A stretch of DNA of 64,000 nt from Sorangium aterium (GTDB lineage Bacteria; Myxococcota_A; Polyangia; Polyangiales; Polyangiaceae). A program made the translations under genes and the position numbers. Positions 63,336 to 64,000 of this stretch are shown here, piece by piece (positions within the stretch are counted from its first letter, which is position 1; every line of letters begins with the position of its first letter). The stretch spans positions 3,966,639-4,030,638 of the forward strand of contig NZ_JAQNDK010000001.1 of the NCBI RefSeq assembly GCF_028368935.1. The letters are read 5' to 3'. Under the pieces are notes generated by a model. The model had not been told where the DNA came from and did no database searches. It saw nothing but the letters and a program-made list of their open reading frames with translations.

Positions 63336-64000
63336 ATGGGGGTCAAGGTTCTCTTCATCGTCAAGGAGATAGAGGGGGCCGAGCCGCTCGGCGCCCTGTA
63401 CGTGGCGGGCTGTCTCGAGCAAGCGGGCCACGAGTGCAAGTTCATCGGCACGCGCGGCAACGACGTCCTCGCCGAGGTGCGGCGGTACGGGCCGGACGTC
63501 ATCGCCTTCGGGGCGACGACCGGGCTCCATCGCTATTATCTCGGCCTCAATCACCACATCAAGCAGCATTACCCGAAGGTGGTGTCGCTGATGGGCGGGC
63601 CGCACGCGACCTACTATCCGGAGGTGATCCAGACGCCGGGGCTCGACGTGGTGTGCCAGGGCGAGGGCGAGGACGCCGCCGTCGAGCTGTGCGACGCGCT
63701 GGCGCGAGGCGACGATCACCGCGGTATCCGGGACCTCTGGGTCAAATCGGAGGGGAAGATCTACAGGAATCCAGCGCGCGGGCTGCGCCGCGACCTCGAC
63801 GCGATCCCCTTCCCTCCGCGGCATCTGCTCTACGAGTACGACGACAGCCTGCGGCGGCGCCCCCTCAAGTCGTTCACCACCAACCGGGGGTGCCCCTTCC
63901 CCTGCAGCTACTGCTTCAACCCGTCGCTGGTCGAGCACTACGGCTCGAGCTGGAAGAAGGTGCGCGTCCGGAGCCCCGAGAACGTCGTGGCCGAGCTCGT
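63336..64000 (+). CDS. B12-binding domain radical SAM protein (3' partial)
   Basis: ATG 63336 follows GGAGGT at good spacing. The visible 221 residues show a cobalamin-binding Rossmann domain (VLFIVKEIEGAEPLGALYVA; GPDVIAFGATTG; SLMGGPHATYYPEVIQTPG), a linker (DAIPFPPRHLLYEYD) and the radical SAM cluster motif GCPFPCSYCFNP. Such enzymes carry out methylations or rearrangements, including in natural product and lipid pathways; the substrate cannot be told from this part. The gene runs off the window end. Confidence 0.9.
   Translation, partial: MGVKVLFIVKEIEGAEPLGALYVAGCLEQAGHECKFIGTRGNDVLAEVRRYGPDVIAFGATTGLHRYYLGLNHHIKQHYPKVVSLMGGPHATYYPEVIQTPGLDVVCQGEGEDAAVELCDALARGDDHRGIRDLWVKSEGKIYRNPARGLRRDLDAIPFPPRHLLYEYDDSLRRRPLKSFTTNRGCPFPCSYCFNPSLVEHYGSSWKKVRVRSPENVVAEL

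Overview
The window is high-GC DNA (visibly about 65-70 percent G+C over most of its length). It carries hallmarks of a large-genome myxobacterium of the Polyangiales (Sorangium/Polyangium type): a kelch plus thrombospondin-type-3 surface protein with a Cys-TM-Arg C-terminal tail of the MYXO-CTERM kind, glycine-rich lipoproteins, many ECF-like sigma factors and dense insertion-sequence debris. The assignment is inferred from gene style, not from a marker gene.

Layout. 1-3.8 kb: end of a surface protein, then a decayed patch with remnants of a sigma factor and a tyrosine recombinase. 4.1-12.3 kb: a trypsin-like peptidase followed by a tightly overlapped type I restriction-modification operon (hsdM-hsdS-hsdR plus a zinc metallopeptidase). 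12.4-14.2 kb: an XRE regulator and a coupled sigma factor/micro-ORF/RadC-like set. 14.8-16.7 kb: a nitrilase-superfamily gene with an in-frame TGA and a 119-bp inverted-repeat element at its 3' end. 16.7-40.8 kb: an accessory region of nested and broken mobile elements: an intact IS66 with a perfect 8-bp target duplication, three IS66 tails of the same kind as that element plus one of a different IS66 subgroup, IS1182, IS5, IS21, IS3 and IS91 fragments, three group II introns (two nested), and three large serine-recombinase elements inserted into other mobile genes. Cargo among these includes a small Cys-rich lipoprotein with a bacteriocin-like tail (19.0-19.5 kb), a Cys-rich secreted lipoprotein (26.8-28.2 kb) and a putative RiPP precursor plus radical SAM/SPASM maturase pair (35.8-37.3 kb). 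40.9-44.2 kb: a lower-GC island with an HNH nuclease and an AIPR-family abortive-infection gene broken or frameshifted at a C6 run, ending near a tRNA-like 3' end with a strong terminator. 44.9-53.4 kb: ordinary myxobacterial genes, including two sigma factors (one fused to a membrane segment), a membrane-anchored HigA-like protein and tandem glycine-rich lipoproteins. 53.4-61 kb: a TonB-like lipoprotein, an immunity protein and a very large RHS/SpvB-type polymorphic toxin with a WHH-type nuclease tip, N-terminally truncated. 61-63 kb: IS91 and DUF1587-type fragments. The window closes inside a B12-binding radical SAM gene.

How it works together: defence modules (type I RM, AIPR/HNH), a contact-dependent type toxin/immunity pair and possible peptide natural-product genes sit among mobile elements, as expected for an accessory region. 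The order of insertion can partly be read: istB was hit by one group II intron, that intron's reverse transcriptase was hit by a second intron, and the second intron's reverse transcriptase was hit by a serine-recombinase element.
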